Positions 40,483 through 49,724 are shown, counted from the stretch's first letter. The stretch: 64,000 nucleotides of DNA from Ruminococcus sp. OA3 (GCF_022440845.1 NZ_JAKNTO010000001.1:2852001-2916000); one strand, 5' to 3'. Numbers and translations: made by a program. Notes: generated by a model from the sequence alone, not told the origin.

Positions 40483-42081
40483 TTACGAAAGGATATTCAT
40501 GACCGTGCACACGGGATCGCCTTCCACATATTCCAGTTCGATCGAATCACCCACGTCGTAACCGACAATCTCCATGAAATCCACAACCGGCACATCATAG
40601 ATCTTGCCGTCATTCTCAAGCACCACATAGAAGTGTGAATTACCATCTATGACACTCTGCGCCATCCGGCTGATGGTCCCCTTGACGGTCTCAGACTCAT
40701 ACGTGCCGTCTTCGTCAGCGGTGATTCCGCTGCTTCCGAGGAGTCTGATATAATTCTCTTCACACGCGGAAACCGTGTCTCCGATAGCTACGATCTGATA
40801 CTTCTGAATATTAACCATCGCATATTTTTTCACCAGACCTGCATCGTCCTTCAGCGCGATCAGGTACGTCGGCTCATTGTGGGTGTTGAGCAGAAGCGGA
40901 AATGCCGCATGATAACCCAGATTCTGTACCTGTCCTTCCGCCGATGCCATTGCAGAATATTCTTCCGCCCCGTTCACCTCATAGTACCTGGTTTCCATGG
41001 TCCTCTGATTCATCAGAACAAATCCTACATTGGACTGGTCACTGCTGACAGACGTAATGCCGGTATAGACCCAGACATCATCATCCATCGCCAGATAGTT
41101 GTATCCGTCAGTTGTCTTAAGACATCCTTTCTGTCCAAAGATACTGTTAAAGAAACCATTTACCAGCTTTCCGTGATAATTGTAAAGTTCGATCAGCAGG
41201 TCGGCGGGATATGCACGGTCAATCCAGCTCGGACAGTCTTCGATCGCGTAATCGATCGTCTCACCGGTCTGTGCATTACACAGAACAACACGACCGATTG
41301 TCTGACCGCCGAAGAGACCGATATTGTATTTTTTCACCGGACACACCCAGTACGGGACGCCATCATCATCAATCTCAAAGCTGAGCTGGTCAAAGATATA
41401 CGTTGGAAATTTAAAACGCAGGTGCCGGTATATGTTCCGGTTAAAATATTCAGATTCAGAATATCTGATCGGTTTATCCAGACGTACGAGCTCCGTATCC
41501 TGAGTCGCCATATCAATTTTAATATACGCCGGGATTCCTTCCGACTGATTCGTCAGCCATTTGATCGGACTTGCATATTCCAGAGGACTTACGCGCACCG
41601 GATCACCGTTATAATTAATCTGTGAATAAATGCTGCTGACTTCAAACTGAGAAACCATATCCACCATATTTCCCATTTTCCTGTTTCCAAGAAGTTCCGC
41701 GCTGTCCTTATCAAGAAGGGGAATCTGATTATAGCTGATCTGTTCGATATCCTCGGTAAAGTTACGTGTTTCCGGTGATACCAGCTTCTGATATTTATTT
41801 GCATTAATGATCGGTGACGACAGGATACTGCCGATCAGATATGCAGCTACGATCACCAGGGCAATGCCTCCCAGTATTTTCACAATACCACTGTGCTTTA
41901 GCTCCTGGGGTGTATACATCCGTTTCCGAAGGATATATGCTGCCAGCACGATCACCGCCAGAAGGATAATAAACAGCCAGAATCCAGACGCATGAATATT
42001 GACAGCCGGCAGTGTCACATAGTAATAAATACCGGCCAAAAGAATAATGATGATTGCAATGATTATTTTGCCTTTTCTTTT
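40483..42081 (-). CDS. Conserved membrane protein of unknown function
   Basis: A 532-residue protein from ATG 42081 (MKRKGKIIIAI). Three membrane helices occupy about residues 6-25, 33-52 and 72-92. The remaining 440 residues form a large domain, probably outside the cell, with repeated-looking beta segments (IYSQINYNGDPVRVSPLEYA, VYTGITSVSSDQSNVGFVLM, YLIALKDDAGLVKKYAMVNI). No catalytic motif is recognised. Similar large membrane proteins occur in Lachnospiraceae without a name. It follows the EF-G paralogue on the same strand with a strong hairpin between them, so it may be transcribed separately. Confidence 0.75.
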   Translation of the reverse strand, partial: KRKGKIIIAIIIILLAGIYYYVTLPAVNIHASGFWLFIILLAVIVLAAYILRKRMYTPQELKHSGIVKILGGIALVIVAAYLIGSILSSPIINANKYQKLVSPETRNFTEDIEQISYNQIPLLDKDSAELLGNRKMGNMVDMVSQFEVSSIYSQINYNGDPVRVSPLEYASPIKWLTNQSEGIPAYIKIDMATQDTELVRLDKPIRYSESEYFNRNIYRHLRFKFPTYIFDQLSFEIDDDGVPYWVCPVKKYNIGLFGGQTIGRVVLCNAQTGETIDYAIEDCPSWIDRAYPADLLIELYNYHGKLVNGFFNSIFGQKGCLKTTDGYNYLAMDDDVWVYTGITSVSSDQSNVGFVLMNQRTMETRYYEVNGAEEYSAMASAEGQVQNLGYHAAFPLLLNTHNEPTYLIALKDDAGLVKKYAMVNIQKYQIVAIGDTVSACEENYIRLLGSSGITADEDGTYESETVKGTISRMAQSVIDGNSHFYVVLENDGKIYDVPVVDFMEIVGYDVGDSIELEYVEGDPVCTVMNILS

Positions 42082-42105
42082 CATAATGTTTTCTCCTACA
42101 CACAA

Positions 42106-42150
42106 GGGATGCCGCGGCTGCAGAATTCATCTGCAGAACCGCAACATCCC
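42106..42150 (-). terminator. Hairpin between EF-G paralogue and membrane protein genes
   Basis: An imperfect stem joins GGGATG..CGGCTGCAGA to TCTGCAGAACCG..CATCCC around ATTCA. On the minus strand it is followed only by TTGTGTG, so termination may be partial. It lies 28 bases after the EF-G paralogue stop. Confidence 0.5.
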
Positions 42151-42178
42151 CCATTTTAATTAATAGATATCATCTTGT

Positions 42179-44266
42179 TCAGTCTTCGGAATCACTCTCC
42201 TTGACAGCTCTTGCTTCAATCTCACGTGCCTGAACATCGGAAGGTGCCTGCTCATAACGTGCAAATTCATAAGAGAAGTCTCCGCTTCCACCGGTCATGG
42301 AACGCAGGACAGTTGAATATCCGTAGATCTCCAGCATCGGTACGTCTGCTTCGATCACCTGGTTGCCGTTGTGATCAGGATTCATCCCAAGCACACGTCC
42401 CCTGCGCTTATTCAGGTCGCCCATAACGTCTCCGGTATATTTGTCGGGAACAGACACTTTCATGGTTACAATCGGCTCCAGAAGCACTGGTGATGCATCC
42501 ATAAAACCTTTTTTGAAGGCCATGATCGTCGCCATCTTAAATGCCATTTCTGATGAGTCGACAGGATGGTAAGATCCATCATAAAGTACTGCTTTCACAC
42601 CGACCACAGGATATGCTGCAAGCGGCCCTTTCAATACGGATTCCTGCAGTCCTTTTTCTACTGCCGGGAAGTAATTCTTCGGAACAGCTCCTCCGACTAC
42701 GATCTGCTCAAATACACACGGAGTCTCAAGATCACCTGACGGTTCAAATTTCATTTTAACATGTCCGTACTGTCCATGTCCACCGGATTGTTTTTTGTAT
42801 TTGCCTTCTACGTCAGAAGATTTTCGGATTGTCTCGCGGAACGCAACTTTTGGTTTTGACAGTTCAATATCGACCTTATAGCGTTCTTTGAGTTTGCTCA
42901 CGATGATGTCCAGATGCTGATCACCCATTCCATATAGCAGTGTCTGATGATTCAGAGAATCGTTTTCAGAACGAATCGTCAGGTCTTCCTGCATCATTTT
43001 GGACAATGCCTGTGATATCTTATCCACATCACCTTTATTAGGTGTCTTATATCTTTTGTATGTATATGGTACCGACATTTCAGGTTTTCCATACATGACA
43101 GGCGTGGCTTTTGTCGCCAGTGAATCCCCTGTTTTAGAATTCAGTTTTCCGATCGCTCCTATATCTCCTGCATGCAGCTCCGGTACTTCGATCGGTTTAT
43201 TGCCTTCAAGAACGTATAGTTTGTTTAGTTTTTCTTCTATTTCTTCATCTACATTATAGAGGACATCATTCGATTTAATGACACCGGAGCAGACTTTGAT
43301 CATAGAATATTTACCAATGAACGGATCGACAATCGTTTTGAAGATGGTCGCTGATTTAGCCTTGGTAAAGTCATAATTTGCTTCATATATCTCACTGGTA
43401 TTCTTAATGATACCGGCACGTTCTCTTTCTTTCGGGCTCGGGAAGTATCCGCAGATATCATCAAGAAGGTTAGATACCCCCTGAAGATTGACCGGTGAAC
43501 CCATACATACCGGAACGAGGCTTCCTTCATGAACATTCATTGCCAGCGCGGCAGAAATCTCTGCAACTGAGAATTCTTCACCGCCAAAATAGCGGTCCAT
43601 AAACTCTTCGCTTGTTTCAGCAACCGATTCCAGAAGGATTTCACGATATTTTTCCAGATATTCCTGGGAGTATTCCGGAATCTCACACTCTTCTTTTTTA
43701 TCCTTTTCAATATATCTGCGGCCTTTATTTTTCACGATATTGATATAGCCGACAAATTTTTCGTTTTCACGGATCGGCATATGCAGCGGAGCAATCCTCT
43801 TGCCGTATAACTCTGTCAGGCTTTCTACAACCTCACGGTAGCTGACATTGTCAATATCCATCTCCGTTACAAAAATCATTCTGGGGAGTTTATATTTTTC
43901 ACACAGATCCCACGCTTTCTGTGTTCCCACCTGTACACCTGATTTACCGGATACTACGATAACGGCAGCATCCGCTGCCGCAACAGCTTCCTCTGCCTCC
44001 CCGACAAAATCAAAAAAGCCGGGAGTGTCCAGAATATTAAGTTTCATTTTATCCCACTGTATCGGAACTACTGATGTAGAAATTGAAAATCCGCGTTTAA
44101 TCTCTTCTTTATCAAAATCGCTGACTGTATTTCCGTCAGACACTTTTCCCAGTCGGTTTGTCATGCCGGATAAGTAAGCCATTGCTTCTACTAAAGTTGT
44201 TTTACCAGCGCCTCCATGTCCCAGCAGGACAACATTTCTGATTCGGTCTGTTCTGTAAATGTCCAT
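42179..44266 (-). CDS. Elongation factor G paralogue (EF-G2-like GTPase)
   Basis: A 695-residue translational GTPase. Motifs are the P-loop GHGGAGKT at residues 16-23, switch I region RGFSISTSVVPIQW and LDTPGFFDF. The guanine-specificity loop reads VTEMDIDN in place of the canonical NKxD, a known feature of this paralogue group. Domain II, III and V features include KVAFRETIRKSSDVEGKYKKQ, GGHGQYGHVKMKFEP and GGSGDFSYEFARYEQAP. The start at 44266 follows GGGAGG. Canonical EF-G is usually near rpsL/rpsG and tuf; none of these is here. Such paralogues probably act in ribosome recycling or under stress rather than in normal elongation; this is inference. Confidence 0.85.
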   Translation of the reverse strand: MDIYRTDRIRNVVLLGHGGAGKTTLVEAMAYLSGMTNRLGKVSDGNTVSDFDKEEIKRGFSISTSVVPIQWDKMKLNILDTPGFFDFVGEAEEAVAAADAAVIVVSGKSGVQVGTQKAWDLCEKYKLPRMIFVTEMDIDNVSYREVVESLTELYGKRIAPLHMPIRENEKFVGYINIVKNKGRRYIEKDKKEECEIPEYSQEYLEKYREILLESVAETSEEFMDRYFGGEEFSVAEISAALAMNVHEGSLVPVCMGSPVNLQGVSNLLDDICGYFPSPKERERAGIIKNTSEIYEANYDFTKAKSATIFKTIVDPFIGKYSMIKVCSGVIKSNDVLYNVDEEIEEKLNKLYVLEGNKPIEVPELHAGDIGAIGKLNSKTGDSLATKATPVMYGKPEMSVPYTYKRYKTPNKGDVDKISQALSKMMQEDLTIRSENDSLNHQTLLYGMGDQHLDIIVSKLKERYKVDIELSKPKVAFRETIRKSSDVEGKYKKQSGGHGQYGHVKMKFEPSGDLETPCVFEQIVVGGAVPKNYFPAVEKGLQESVLKGPLAAYPVVGVKAVLYDGSYHPVDSSEMAFKMATIMAFKKGFMDASPVLLEPIVTMKVSVPDKYTGDVMGDLNKRRGRVLGMNPDHNGNQVIEADVPMLEIYGYSTVLRSMTGGSGDFSYEFARYEQAPSDVQAREIEARAVKESDSED

Positions 44267-44297
44267 AAAAATACCTCCCAAATTTTAGTATGGTTAT

Positions 44298-44326
44298 ATT
44301 TTACTAAAAACGAACGATAATTTCAA
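44298..44326 (-). promoter_or_regulatory. Promoter of the EF-G paralogue gene
   Basis: On the minus strand TTGAAA (44321-44326) and TAAAAT (44298-44303) have a 17-base spacer and precede the GGGAGG ribosome site by about 20 bases. Confidence 0.65.
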
Positions 44327-44435
44327 GCTATTTATATAATTTCAACAATTTTCCGGTGTTTTTTTTATTTTCTTCTCACATTTTCCCGCAAATGCACTTC
44401 CGCTTTAAACCGTTAAACTTTAAAGCCATAAAGTA

Positions 44436-44464
44436 TTGACTTTTATATCCGGATACTTTACAAT
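44436..44464 (+). promoter_or_regulatory. Promoter of the aromatic amino acid operon
   Basis: TTGACT (44436-44441) and TACAAT (44459-44464) are 17 bases apart. The leader to the first start codon is only about 55 bases and shows no attenuator-like hairpin or T-box. Confidence 0.75.
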
Positions 44465-44524
44465 AAAACCGTCGTCTTATAATAAAAATACATATTAATA
44501 TATAGAAAGAAAGGATAGCAAAAC

Positions 44525-45538
44525 ATGATCATCGTAATGAAACCAGGTGCACCGCAAAGTGCCGTGGATAGCGTCAAACATGCCGTGGCAGAAAAAGGCC
44601 TTGAGACCCATCTCTCCCAGGGAAAAGAAGTCACGATCATCGGCGTAGTCGGCAACAAGAATCTTTTATGTAACGAAAATATCGAGCTTATGCCTTTTGT
44701 TGATAAAATCGTGCCTATCACCGAGAGCTACAAACTGACAAATAAAAAGTTTCATCCATCTCCTTCCCGTGTTCAGGTTGGCGATGTGGAGATCGGACCC
44801 GACACACTCACAGTCATGGCTGGACCCTGCGCAGTTGAAACTGAGGAACAGCTGATGACGATCGCACGTGCCGTAAAAAAAGCAGGCGCTCAGTTTGTCC
44901 GCGGCGGCGCCTATAAGCCGAGGACTTCTCCGTATTCTTTCCAGGGTCTGGAAGAAGAAGGCCTGAAATACATGGCCGCCGCCCGCGAAGAGACCGGACT
45001 CAAGACCATCTGTGAAGTTATCAGTGCAGATGCTATCAATGCAGCTGTAAAGTATGTCGATATGATTCAGATCGGTGCACGCAATATGCAGAATTTCCAG
45101 CTTCTGCGTGAAGCCGGGAAATCCGGACTTCCTGTTCTTTTAAAACGCGGACTCGCCGCAACAATTGATGAATGGCTGAATGCTGCAGAATACATTATAT
45201 CCGAAGGCAATCCTGATGTTGTGCTCTGTGAGCGTGGAATCCGGACTTTTGAGACAGCAACCAGAAATACGCTTGATCTGAGTGCAGTTCCTGTCATTAA
45301 AGAGAAATCCCACCTTCCTGTCATTGTAGACCCAAGCCATGCAACAGGTGTTTACTCTTATGTCGGACCGCTTGCAAAAGCCGCTGTAGCCTGCGGTGCA
45401 GACGGATTAATGATCGAGGTACACAACGATCCCGCACATGCACTCTCAGATGGCCCTCAGTCTCTGACTTTTGATAATTTTGACCGTCTGATGAATGATC
45501 TGACGGACTACATCAGACTTGCGGAAAGGAAACTGTAG
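44525..45538 (+). CDS. aroF: 3-deoxy-7-phosphoheptulonate (DAHP) synthase
   Basis: First enzyme of the shikimate pathway, joining phosphoenolpyruvate and erythrose 4-phosphate. The 337-residue protein has an N-terminal ferredoxin-like regulatory domain (MIIVMKPGAPQ, VTIIGVVGNK, to about residue 75). The type I-beta barrel follows: VMAGPCAVET, FVRGGAYKPRTSPYSFQG, QIGARNMQNF, VLLKRGL and PVIVDPSHATG, which hold substrate and metal ligands. This form is usually feedback-regulated by the small domain. It is followed directly by the prephenate dehydrogenase gene (0 bases) and aroA, so one operon supplies the tyrosine/phenylalanine branch. Confidence 0.95.
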   Translation: MIIVMKPGAPQSAVDSVKHAVAEKGLETHLSQGKEVTIIGVVGNKNLLCNENIELMPFVDKIVPITESYKLTNKKFHPSPSRVQVGDVEIGPDTLTVMAGPCAVETEEQLMTIARAVKKAGAQFVRGGAYKPRTSPYSFQGLEEEGLKYMAAAREETGLKTICEVISADAINAAVKYVDMIQIGARNMQNFQLLREAGKSGLPVLLKRGLAATIDEWLNAAEYIISEGNPDVVLCERGIRTFETATRNTLDLSAVPVIKEKSHLPVIVDPSHATGVYSYVGPLAKAAVACGADGLMIEVHNDPAHALSDGPQSLTFDNFDRLMNDLTDYIRLAERKL

Positions 45539-46636
45539 ATGAGTACAATTACCATCGGCTTTATCGGGCTGGGTCTTATCGGCGGCTCTATCGCCAAGTC
45601 TCTGAAAAAATTCCATCCGGATTACCGTATCCTGGCATACTCGGCAACAGAGACCACTCTACAGCTGGCGCTATCGGAGCACATTATTGATGAAGCCCTC
45701 GCAAAACAGGATGAGCGTTTTGGATTATGTGATTATATCTTCTTATGTGCTCCTGTATCGACGAATATAGAATACCTTCCTTTTTTAAGAGATGTCATTA
45801 AACCGGACTGTATCGTAACCGATGTTGGTTCCGTAAAAGGTGAAATTCATGAAGCCGTCACTGCCGCCGGCCTGGATACAAATTTTATCGGCGGTCATCC
45901 CATGGCCGGTTCCGAAAAGACCGGTTTAAAGAATGCAACCGATTATCTGATCGAGAATGCATATTACATCATCACACCGGGCGGGGAAATCGACGTATTA
46001 AAGCTCGGCAATTTTCTGGAACTGGTCCAGTCAATCGGAGCTATCCCCATGGTCCTGACTCATGAGGAACACGATTATATTACAGCGGCAGTCAGCCATC
46101 TCCCGCATATCGTCGCGGCATCGCTGGTGAATCTCGTACATAATCTGGACACTCAGGATGAACACATGAAAACCGTCGCTGCAGGCGGCTTTAAAGACAT
46201 CACCAGGATTGCCTCTTCATCGCCGGACATGTGGCAGCCAATCTGTCTCGAAAACCGCACACAGATTTCCAGGGTGCTGGATGAATTCATCCGGCTGCTT
46301 GTTCAGGCACGCTGCTGGATAGATCAGGCGGAAGGCACGGATATCTACCGTATGTTTGAAACGGCACGCGACTACAGAGATGCTCTTCCGGATGCTTCAA
46401 GCGGACCGCTTAAAAAGAGGTATGAAATCTATTGTGATATCTATGATGAAGCAGGTGGTATCGCAACGATCGCAACGCTGCTGGCTATGAATAATATCAA
46501 CATTAAGAATATTGGCATCACACATAACCGTGAATTTGGTGAGGGCGTACTCCGCATCGAATTTTATGATAAGAATGCCTGCGACCATGCTGAGCGTGCT
46601 CTCATGGAACGTAATTATACTTTGCACAAAAGATAG
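45539..46636 (+). CDS. tyrA: Prephenate dehydrogenase with ACT domain
   Basis: Converts prephenate to 4-hydroxyphenylpyruvate on the way to tyrosine. The 365-residue protein starts with the nucleotide-binding TIGFIGLGLIGGSIAKSL, continues with VTDVGSVKGEI, FIGGHPMAGSEKTGL, the catalytic-region THEEHDYITAAVSHLPH and FKDITRIASSSPDMW. A C-terminal ACT domain (about residues 295-365; DIYDEAGGIATIATLLAMNN) likely binds tyrosine for feedback control. Its ATG directly follows the stop of the DAHP synthase gene, with GGAAAGGAAAC as a ribosome site inside that gene's end. Confidence 0.95.
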   Translation: MSTITIGFIGLGLIGGSIAKSLKKFHPDYRILAYSATETTLQLALSEHIIDEALAKQDERFGLCDYIFLCAPVSTNIEYLPFLRDVIKPDCIVTDVGSVKGEIHEAVTAAGLDTNFIGGHPMAGSEKTGLKNATDYLIENAYYIITPGGEIDVLKLGNFLELVQSIGAIPMVLTHEEHDYITAAVSHLPHIVAASLVNLVHNLDTQDEHMKTVAAGGFKDITRIASSSPDMWQPICLENRTQISRVLDEFIRLLVQARCWIDQAEGTDIYRMFETARDYRDALPDASSGPLKKRYEIYCDIYDEAGGIATIATLLAMNNINIKNIGITHNREFGEGVLRIEFYDKNACDHAERALMERNYTLHKR

Positions 46637-46646
46637 GAGTTTGGTT

Positions 46647-47924
46647 ATGGAGATAACAAAATGCAAAAGCCTGACAGGTGAACTTTCAATTCCCGGAGAC
46701 AAATCGATCTCACACCGGGGAGTGATGTTTGGCGCTCTCTCGCACGGACTGACCGAGATTTCAAATTTTCTGCATGGCGCCGACTGCCTCTCTACGATCT
46801 CCTGCTTTCAGAAAATGGGCGTTAATATCGAGAACACCGGAAACAGCGTACTGATAAACGGAAACGGACTTCATGGTCTCTGTGCCCCGAATACAGTACT
46901 CGACGCCGGAAACAGCGGTACTACTACCCGGCTTATCTCCGGCATCCTCGCCGGTCAGGACTTTACCTGTGAACTTACCGGCGACGCTTCCATTCAGAAA
47001 CGGCCGATGGGCAGGATTCTGAAACCGCTGAAAATGATGGGTGCCGACATCAGCAGTCTGAACGGGAATGACTGCGCTCCGCTCGCAATCAGCGGACGTC
47101 CGCTCCGCGGCATCCACTATCAGTCACCGGTTGCATCTGCTCAGGTAAAATCGTGCGTCCTGCTTGCAGGCCTGTACGCCGACGGTAAAACGAGTGTGAC
47201 GGAACCGTATCTGTCACGAAATCATACGGAACTGATGCTCTCCCATTTCGGCGCTTCCATTACTTCCGAAGGAACAACAGCGTCGGTTTTGCCTGATCCA
47301 CTGCTTCACGGCTGCAGAATCAGTGTTCCGGGTGATATCTCCTCCGCCGCATACTTTATCGCCGCGGCACTCATCATACCAGGTTCAGAAGTCCTGATAA
47401 AAAGTGTCGGCATCAACCCTACACGTGACGGCATCCTGCGTGTCTGCCGCGAAATGGGAGCCTGTATAGAGCTTTTAAATAAGCGCAGTGAGGGCGGTGA
47501 GCCTGTTGCAGATCTGCTTGTTAAGAGCAGTACGTTAAAGGGAGTCAAGATTGAGGGTGCAATTATCCCATCCCTGATCGATGAAATACCTGTTCTCGCG
47601 GTTCTCGCTGCATTCGCGGAGGGTACAACTGTCATCCGAAATGCTGAAGAATTGAAAGTTAAAGAATCTAACAGACTGGACGTTATGGTGAGAGAGCTTT
47701 CCAAGATGGGAGCTTCCGTTACAGGTACGGACGACGGACTGATCATCGAAGGTGGCCGACCACTGCACGGTGCTTCGATCGACAGCCATCTTGATCATCG
47801 CATAGCGATGTCATTTACTGTCGCAGGAATGGCTGCGGACGGGACCACAACAATAAAAGATGCTCACTGTGTCGATATTTCATATCCCGGATTTTATCGG
47901 GATATGAAATATCTGCAAGTGTAA
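46647..47924 (+). CDS. aroA: 3-phosphoshikimate 1-carboxyvinyltransferase (EPSP synthase)
   Basis: Transfers enolpyruvyl from PEP to shikimate 3-phosphate. The true start is ATG 46647 (MEITKCKSLTGELSIPGDKS) after AGGAG; 425 residues is normal. Visible are PGDKSISHRG, NAGNSGTTTRLISGILAG, RPMGRILKPLKMMGA, VASAQVKSCVLLAGL, IPSLIDEIPVLAVLAA, the KVKESNRLD loop and DHRIAMSFTVAG. The glyphosate-loop reads GNSGTTTR with Gly-Asn-Ser before Gly-Thr; I do not infer sensitivity from it. A strong bidirectional terminator follows the operon. Confidence 0.97.
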   Translation: MEITKCKSLTGELSIPGDKSISHRGVMFGALSHGLTEISNFLHGADCLSTISCFQKMGVNIENTGNSVLINGNGLHGLCAPNTVLDAGNSGTTTRLISGILAGQDFTCELTGDASIQKRPMGRILKPLKMMGADISSLNGNDCAPLAISGRPLRGIHYQSPVASAQVKSCVLLAGLYADGKTSVTEPYLSRNHTELMLSHFGASITSEGTTASVLPDPLLHGCRISVPGDISSAAYFIAAALIIPGSEVLIKSVGINPTRDGILRVCREMGACIELLNKRSEGGEPVADLLVKSSTLKGVKIEGAIIPSLIDEIPVLAVLAAFAEGTTVIRNAEELKVKESNRLDVMVRELSKMGASVTGTDDGLIIEGGRPLHGASIDSHLDHRIAMSFTVAGMAADGTTTIKDAHCVDISYPGFYRDMKYLQV

Positions 47925-47933
47925 AACAGGCGC

Positions 47934-47982
47934 AAAAAGAGACGGGAGAAAATCCAGATCAGATTTTCTCCCGTCTCTTTTT
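47934..47982. terminator. Bidirectional terminator between aroA and the SufB-like gene
   Basis: AAAAAGAGACGGGAGAAAAT and its inverted copy form a 21-base perfect stem with a seven-base loop. Its A-tract and T-tract on the two sides allow use on both strands between the convergent genes. Confidence 0.9.
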
Positions 47983-47986
47983 GCAT

Positions 47987-48907
47987 TTATGCTTTCAAAA
48001 ATCCCTGAATGATTTTTTCCTCTGCCTGTTCTTCGGTGAGACCGAGTGTGCGCAGTTTGATAATCTGCTCACCCGCAATCTTTCCGATTGCCGCCTCATG
48101 GATCAGGGAAGCGTCGATGTCTCCTGCATACAATTCCGGCGCTGCGTTTACTGTTCCGTTGCCGACAAGTATCGCATCACATTCCGAGTGTCCGGTGCAG
48201 CGGCAGTTGCCTCTGATTCTGGAATGATAATCCTGGCTGGAATTTCCCTTTGCCACGGAACGTGAAACCAGGTCAACGGCGCTGTCCTCCCCATCCATGG
48301 ATACCTCAAATTCAGTTTTTGCAGTCTCTTCCCCGTCTGTCAGTATCCTCTCATGGATGATCAGCCTAGCCCTCGCCCCAAGTACGGCTGAAGTCTTCCG
48401 TGTGCTGCTGTCCACACCCCCGAGCTGAACCGTGTCCATCTCAAGAACAGCGTCCTCCCCCAGTACGATATCCGTAACCGGATCTATCCTTCTGGTGCCC
48501 TCACCGTCACCTGTTCCGATATGCTTTTCCTGGTACAGGACATGTGCTCCCCTTTCGAGAAAAAACCGGTGAATGCCGTTGTGGCGTGCATCTTCCTCTC
48601 CGTCTGAATGTACCCCACATCCTGCAACGATCGTCACATCAGCACCAGACGCAACATAGAAATCGTTGTATACAAGATCATCAACGTTCCCATGGGTCAC
48701 ACAGGCAGGAATATAAACCGTCTCCTGTTGCGCGTTCTCATCAATCCGGATCACCAGACCCGGTGCATCCTCCTTGCTCTCTATTCTGATGTGTTCTGAA
48801 GACTGGCGTCCTGCACACTGTCCGTCCTCACGAATATTAAAAGCACCTTTAAACTCTCCGGTAAAATCAGATACTGCCTTCAGCAGTTTCCTGGTAATCT
48901 TATTCAT
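47987..48907 (-). CDS. SufB/SufD-type Fe-S scaffold protein
   Basis: A 306-residue protein of the SufBD family from ATG 48907 (MNKITRKLLK). The beta-helix core shows VHSDGEEDARHNGIHRFFLE, HVLYQEKHIGTG, STRKTSAVLGARARLIIHER and the late CTGHSECDAILVG, HEAAIGKI and TEEQAEEKIIQGFL motifs. It assembles iron-sulfur clusters with the SufC-like ATPase encoded just upstream. A shortened, single SufB-type protein with one SufC and no SufS/SufU is the layout described for minimal anaerobe systems (SufCB or SMS-type). No cysteine desulfurase is in this window. Confidence 0.85.
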   Translation of the reverse strand: MNKITRKLLKAVSDFTGEFKGAFNIREDGQCAGRQSSEHIRIESKEDAPGLVIRIDENAQQETVYIPACVTHGNVDDLVYNDFYVASGADVTIVAGCGVHSDGEEDARHNGIHRFFLERGAHVLYQEKHIGTGDGEGTRRIDPVTDIVLGEDAVLEMDTVQLGGVDSSTRKTSAVLGARARLIIHERILTDGEETAKTEFEVSMDGEDSAVDLVSRSVAKGNSSQDYHSRIRGNCRCTGHSECDAILVGNGTVNAAPELYAGDIDASLIHEAAIGKIAGEQIIKLRTLGLTEEQAEEKIIQGFLKA

Positions 48908-48926
48908 ACTTGAAGACCCCCCTGTT

Positions 48927-49643
48927 CTATCTTCCGAGCGGACACAGTCCGCCCTTTTCACCATCCAGCAACCCCGGAAGAACTTCTTCTTTGGTTCCCT
49001 CCATCCTCAGTTTTCCATCTGCAACAACGACAATTCGGTCCGCAATGTCCAGGATACGCTCCTGATGCGAAATGATAAGAAGCGCTTCTCCGTGCTTCTT
49101 TTTCAGATTTTGGAACGCATCGATCAGATTCGTAAAGCTCCACAGATCAATGCCTGCCTCCGGTTCATCAAACACCATGATTTTCGCATTTTTTCTTGCC
49201 AGTACCGTTGCTATTTCAATTCGTTTGCTCTCTCCGCCTGAAAGGTTTGCATCCACCTCACGGTCAATATATTCCTGCGCACACAGCCCCACGTCACCGA
49301 GCACACCGCAGAGCCTGGCTTCATCCAGCGGTTCTTCAGCAGAAAGCTCCAGCAGGTCCCTCACAGTCAGTGCCTTAAACCTGACAGGCTGCTGAAACGC
49401 ATAGCTGACTCCATTCTGCGCTCTCCTGGTAATATCCCAGTCTGTGATATCCTCGCCGTCCAGTAGGATTTTTCCGGAAGTAGGGGTAACCAGTCCCGCA
49501 ATCAATTTTGCCAGGGATGTTTTCCCTCCACCGTTAGGTCCGGTGATAACCGTCAGTTTTCCCTCCGGCACCGTCAAGTTGATATCCTTAAGGATTTCCT
49601 CTCCGCCCGGAAGCGTCCAGCTGATTCCTTTTAATTCCAGCAT
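48927..49643 (-). CDS. sufC: SufC-type ATPase
   Basis: ATPase partner of the SufB-like scaffold, 238 residues from ATG 49643 (MLELKGISWTLPGG) with AGAGGAGG in front. Motifs are VITGPNGGGKTSLAKLIAGL, the Q-loop YAFQQPVRF, LSGGESKRIEIATVLA, MVFDEPEAGIDLWSF and the His in LIISHQERI. The 'EPEAGIDLWSF' variant of Walker B is typical of the archaeal/anaerobe SufC branch. It precedes the scaffold gene by 19 bases. The promoter lies within the end of the sigma-like gene. Confidence 0.9.
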   Translation of the reverse strand: MLELKGISWTLPGGEEILKDINLTVPEGKLTVITGPNGGGKTSLAKLIAGLVTPTSGKILLDGEDITDWDITRRAQNGVSYAFQQPVRFKALTVRDLLELSAEEPLDEARLCGVLGDVGLCAQEYIDREVDANLSGGESKRIEIATVLARKNAKIMVFDEPEAGIDLWSFTNLIDAFQNLKKKHGEALLIISHQERILDIADRIVVVADGKLRMEGTKEEVLPGLLDGEKGGLCPLGR

Positions 49644-49694
49644 ACCAAAGCCTCCTCTTTTGATATATTCTTTTGTCATATATTTTTATATCAG

Positions 49695-49724
49695 ATTATA
49701 ATTGAGCACTTGCTCAAATGTCAA
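49695..49724 (-). promoter_or_regulatory. sufCB promoter with palindromic operator in the spacer
   Basis: On the minus strand TTGACA (49719-49724) and TATAAT (49695-49700) are consensus boxes separated by 18 bases. The spacer contains TTGAGCA-AG-TGCTCAA (49702-49717), a perfect palindrome. The -35 box lies in the last codons of the upstream sigma-like gene. A dimeric repressor bound here would block RNA polymerase; the motif shape is ArsR/Rrf2-like but this is inference. Confidence 0.8.

Noticed and set aside
39564-40502. Plus-strand frame of 312 codons opposite leuS
   Set aside because: It lies wholly on the complement of leuS and shows no family resemblance. Open antisense frames are expected in conserved coding DNA of this base composition.
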